Source: Caldilineaceae bacterium (GTDB taxonomy: Bacteria; Chloroflexota; Anaerolineae; Caldilineales; Caldilineaceae). Taken from it: a DNA stretch of 8,258 nucleotides. Positions 5,918 through 8,258 of this stretch are shown here, piece after piece. The notes below the pieces were generated by a model, which saw nothing but the letters and a program-made list of their open reading frames with translations, was not told where the DNA came from and searched no databases. The position numbers and the translations under genes are program-made. How positions within the stretch are numbered: position 1 is the stretch's first letter; each line of letters begins with the position of its first letter. The DNA is taken from assembly GCA_019637645.1 (NCBI GenBank), contig JAHBVH010000138.1, forward strand, positions 1 to 8,258. Direction: 5' to 3'.

Positions 5918-6334
5918 ATGAACCATCTCCGCATTACCGCTGGTCCCTTTGTCTTTATCGCTCGCCTCGAAGCGCAAGCTGCGCCGCAAACCTGTGCCGC
6001 TTTTACCAAAATTTTGCCCTTCCGCAACAAGATTATCCATGCCCGCTGGAGTGGTGAAGCCGCGTGGATTCCGCTCGGCGACTTTAAGTTGGATGTGGGC
6101 TTTGAAAATCACACCAGCCACCCCTCGCGCGGGGATATTCTCTTCTATCCGGGGGGCTATAGCGAAACCGAAATTCTTTTTCCCTATGGTAGTGCCTGCT
6201 TTGCCAGCAAAATGGGACAGTTGGCAGGCAACCATTTCTTGACCATTCGCGAAGGCCAAGCCCAATTTCCCGAGCTGGGCCAGATGGTCCTCTGGCAAGG
6301 CGCGCAGGACATTGTTTTTGAATGGGCCGAATAA
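5918..6334 (+). CDS. DUF3830 family cyclophilin-like protein
   Basis: A 138-residue protein with the full DUF3830 pattern. Members have a cyclophilin-like beta-barrel but no established activity. Visible signatures in order are FIARLEAQAAPQTCAAF at 13-29, the core HARWSGEAAW at 41-50, an ENHTSHPSRGDI segment around 63-74, the GGYSETEI block at 79-86, PYG at 89-91, and GNHFLTI at 104-110. Such genes often sit beside amidohydrolases and hydantoin/creatinine-type enzymes, which fits this neighbourhood; that is recalled context, not proof. GGAG at 5909-5912, 5 nt before ATG, supports the start. It is the first gene of the second unit and is followed 3 nt later by the transporter start. Confidence 0.88.
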   Translation: MNHLRITAGPFVFIARLEAQAAPQTCAAFTKILPFRNKIIHARWSGEAAWIPLGDFKLDVGFENHTSHPSRGDILFYPGGYSETEILFPYGSACFASKMGQLAGNHFLTIREGQAQFPELGQMVLWQGAQDIVFEWAE

Positions 6335-6337
6335 GCG

Positions 6338-7279
6338 ATGGCCTTTTCACTCCAACTTGATACCCAACGGCAGCGGCTAGCCCAGTGGAGCGCGACCAGC
6401 TCCTTTGGTTGGGTGCTAGCCCTCTCCTCGAACTTTGCGAGCAGCATTGTGACGCCGCTTTCGCGCGGGTTGATTGTCGCGGGGGTCGATCCCATTAGCC
6501 TCTTGTTGGCGCGCCTCTCCATCGCGGTGGGCCTGATCATTGTCACCCTGGCTGGCACCCAGCCGGGCCGTTTCAAGATCGACCGGCGTGGCTTCTGGCG
6601 TGTGTTGGCCGTCGGCCTGATCGCTGGGGTGGAGATCTGCTGCTTCTTTAGCGCGCTGGCCTATGTGGACGCGTCCATGTCGGCTATTATCAAATCGACG
6701 CAACCCTTGGTTGTGCTCCTGATGTTGGCCTTGGGGGGCGAGCGGTTAACCAGCCGCCATTGGGTCCGCTTAGGCTTGGCGACCATGGGCATCTATTTGC
6801 TCGTAGGCGGCCCGGGCGGTGGCGTCGCGCCCATGGGGTTGATCCTGCTGCTCTTTTCCTTGTTGCTCTATGCTGCGCAATTAGTCTTTACCCAGTGGTG
6901 GCTGGCTGGCTATAACGCCCATACCGTCACGCTCTACCTGAGCAGCCTCATGACCATCGTCATTACCTTTTGGTGGTGGGTACAGGGGGCCATTTGGAGC
7001 GACCCCGGCACGCAGGGCTGGATCATCATTCTGGTTATGGCAGTTGTGAGCACCTGGTTTGCCCGCCTTGCCCTCTATGGGGCGATCCCACGCATCGGCA
7101 GCGGACAGATTGCGTTGCTCTGGCCGTTGCAGACCTTGATTATTATTATTCTCTCCGTGCTTTTTCTGAACGAGCGCATGACGCTGGTGCAGTGGATTGG
7201 GGGCGGCTTTGTGCTCAGCAGCGCAGTGCTCGCCATGGAACGCTTTCGCTGGCCGCTCAACAAACCCGCCCCTGGCTGA
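6338..7279 (+). CDS. EamA/DMT-superfamily transporter
   Basis: An inner-membrane permease of 313 residues, the usual size for the ten-helix drug/metabolite transporter superfamily. Hydrophobic segments lie at about 22-46, 52-73, 87-110, 112-132, 141-158, 164-187, 195-216, 227-249, 256-277 and 282-300. The two EamA halves are visible as an internal repeat: TQPLVVLLMLALGGERLT (121-138) ending the first half and a matching PLQTLIIIILSVLFLNER (263-280) ending the second. Each has the family Pro, and a Glu-Arg pair after helices 4 and 9. ATG 6338 lies 3 nt after the DUF3830 stop, so the two are almost certainly co-translated; no separate strong Shine-Dalgarno is seen. Direction and substrate cannot be read. 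By context it would import or export the compound handled by the neighbouring hydrolases and dehydrogenase. Confidence 0.9.
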   Translation: MAFSLQLDTQRQRLAQWSATSSFGWVLALSSNFASSIVTPLSRGLIVAGVDPISLLLARLSIAVGLIIVTLAGTQPGRFKIDRRGFWRVLAVGLIAGVEICCFFSALAYVDASMSAIIKSTQPLVVLLMLALGGERLTSRHWVRLGLATMGIYLLVGGPGGGVAPMGLILLLFSLLLYAAQLVFTQWWLAGYNAHTVTLYLSSLMTIVITFWWWVQGAIWSDPGTQGWIIILVMAVVSTWFARLALYGAIPRIGSGQIALLWPLQTLIIIILSVLFLNERMTLVQWIGGGFVLSSAVLAMERFRWPLNKPAPG

Positions 7280-7301
7280 TCGCATAATGTGGTATGGGGA
7301 G

Positions 7302-7334
7302 AAACCTGACAGGTTAAAAAAAACTGTCAGGTTT
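7302..7334 (+). repeat. REP-like hairpin with nested palindrome (CCTGACAGG)
   Basis: The arms AAACCTGACAG (7302-7312) and CTGTCAGGTTT (7324-7334) are perfectly complementary around an A-rich 11-nt loop. The left arm also belongs to a local palindrome, AACCTG-A-CAGGTT (7303-7315). No T run follows outside the stem, so it is probably not a strong terminator; it may limit read-through or protect mRNA ends between the transporter and the hydrolase. The AACCTGACAGGTT word is of a type I have seen dispersed between genes in several bacterial phyla (from memory). Confidence 0.65.
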
Positions 7335-7354
7335 GGATCTACACAAATCCAACC

Positions 7355-7364
7355 GAGGAAGGGA
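7355..7364 (+). promoter_or_regulatory. Shine-Dalgarno fixing the Amidohydro_2 start
   Basis: GAGGAAGGGA lies just before ATG 7369. It decides against an in-frame TTG at 7333, which falls in the preceding hairpin. Confidence 0.8.
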
Positions 7365-7368
7365 ACTC

Positions 7369-8214
7369 ATGATTATCGACACGCACGTGCATGTCTGGGA
7401 GATCGATCCACCGCGCTATCCGATTGGTCCCACCGCGCCAGGCTGGAACTCCTTGCCCGATGAGCCAGGGACCGCCGACGAACTGCTGGCCGAGATGAAC
7501 GCCCATGGCGTTGACTATGCTGTCCTCGTGCAGACCAGTTGGTCAACCTGGGATAATGGCTATATTGCCGATTCAGCGGCACGCTTTCCCCAACGGTTCA
7601 TCGGCCATGGGTTGATCGATCCCCAAGCGCCCAATAATGCCGAGTTGGTCCACTATTGGGTAAAAGAGCGGGGACTGGCGGGGTTTCGTTTTCACCCCAT
7701 GTATTACCCCAACGAAAAAATTTTGCTGACGCCCCAAAATGAAGCCATGTGGCAAGCGATCGCCGACCTCGACGTGGTGATTCAATTCCACCTGACCGCA
7801 GCCCAAGCGGATCAGGTGGCGGTCATTGCCCAACGCTATCCCCACCTGCGTCTGATCGTCGATCACATGGGCTACCCACAGGTGGCAGAACCGGCGGCGG
7901 CCTTCCAACCGATTCTCGATCTGGCCCGCTATGACAATCTCCATTTCAAGCTTTCCGATGTGCATAGCCGCTCTCGCGAAGCCTTCCCCTACCGCGATGT
8001 GCATCCCTTCATCCAACGGCTGCTCGATGCCTTTGGCACAACGCGAACCCTGTGGGGCACAGGCTATCCTGGTCATCATCGGGTCAAGCACAACTGGCCG
8101 CCCTTGGCCGAAGAGCTACGGCTCATTCGAGAAGGACTGCCCTTCTTAACGGCTGCCGATCAGAGTCAAATTCTGGGGGATACCGCGGCGGCACTTTGGC
8201 GACTGCCAGCTTAA
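7369..8214 (+). CDS. Amidohydro_2 family TIM-barrel hydrolase/lactonase
   Basis: A predicted cytosolic metal-type hydrolase of 281 residues in the family that includes 2-pyrone-4,6-dicarboxylate lactonase (LigI), L-fucono/L-rhamnono-lactonases and ACMSD-type decarboxylases. The first strand gives the His-x-His pair (DTHVHVW, His6 and His8). GFRFHP at 105-110 has Arg107 and His109, placed as in lactonases. QFHL gives His141 and VDHMG gives His166. The last strand should read GSDYP or GTDYP with a catalytic Asp; here it is LWGTGYPGHHR, with Gly232 instead and His236-His237 nearby. The start is ATG 7369 because of the strong ribosome binding site and because DTHVH should lie at the extreme N terminus. 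It may be transcribed with the transporter through the intervening hairpin. With the upstream SDR it could form an oxidise-then-open-lactone pair; this is inference. Nothing is visible in the last 44 nt of the window. Confidence 0.87.
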   Translation: MIIDTHVHVWEIDPPRYPIGPTAPGWNSLPDEPGTADELLAEMNAHGVDYAVLVQTSWSTWDNGYIADSAARFPQRFIGHGLIDPQAPNNAELVHYWVKERGLAGFRFHPMYYPNEKILLTPQNEAMWQAIADLDVVIQFHLTAAQADQVAVIAQRYPHLRLIVDHMGYPQVAEPAAAFQPILDLARYDNLHFKLSDVHSRSREAFPYRDVHPFIQRLLDAFGTTRTLWGTGYPGHHRVKHNWPPLAEELRLIREGLPFLTAADQSQILGDTAAALWRLPA

Positions 8215-8258
8215 GTACAGTGTTGATTCAGTTTTTTGACATTGTTGTGCGCACCGCT

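Noticed and set aside
5595..5921. Open frames through the heptamer array
   Set aside because: A 7-bp repeat without stops keeps frames open; the peptides (repeated SQVPRPKS-like words) have no start support.
7573..8091. 172-codon open frame antisense to the Amidohydro_2 gene
   Set aside because: No recognisable domain, and it mirrors codon structure of the real gene.

Overview
The window looks like bacterial chromosome, most plausibly from Chloroflexota (Caldilinea/Anaerolineae-like). This is inferred from moderately high G+C, a secreted beta-rich protein with a TPTPxP linker, a BrnT/BrnA pair with a YDFSKGxRGKFY antitoxin, and a CCCAAGTCCCA-type heptamer repeat. No rRNA or other marker gene confirms it. 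All genes are on the + strand except one small antitoxin-like gene.

Left part (1-1492): the 3' end of a gene for an exported protein with PPC-like beta domains, then a hairpin. A good promoter overlaps that hairpin and leads into a BrnT toxin / BrnA antitoxin operon. Directly after the antitoxin stop is a truncated second copy of the upstream beta domain (about 82% identical over 174 nt by hand count), so the toxin-antitoxin module sits between an intact and a broken copy of the same sequence.

Middle (1574-3549): a complete FAD-dependent glycerol-3-phosphate dehydrogenase (GlpD/GlpA type), with no other glycerol gene visible. It overlaps tail to tail with a ribbon-helix-helix antitoxin-like gene on the - strand that has no visible toxin partner.

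Right part (3820-8214): a same-strand set of a creatininase-family amidohydrolase, an NAD-type short-chain dehydrogenase, a DUF3830 cyclophilin-like protein, an EamA/DMT transporter and an Amidohydro_2 TIM-barrel hydrolase. A rho-independent terminator follows the dehydrogenase, and a new promoter beside 13 tandem heptamers precedes DUF3830, so there are at least two transcription units. The simplest reading is uptake and catabolism, or export, of a small cyclic or oxidised compound: the transporter moves it, the dehydrogenase oxidises an alcohol, and the two metal-hydrolase-fold enzymes open amide or lactone bonds. The substrate cannot be read from sequence. This five-gene set is the best candidate for an undescribed pathway here. 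The last hydrolase has Gly where the family normally has its catalytic Asp.
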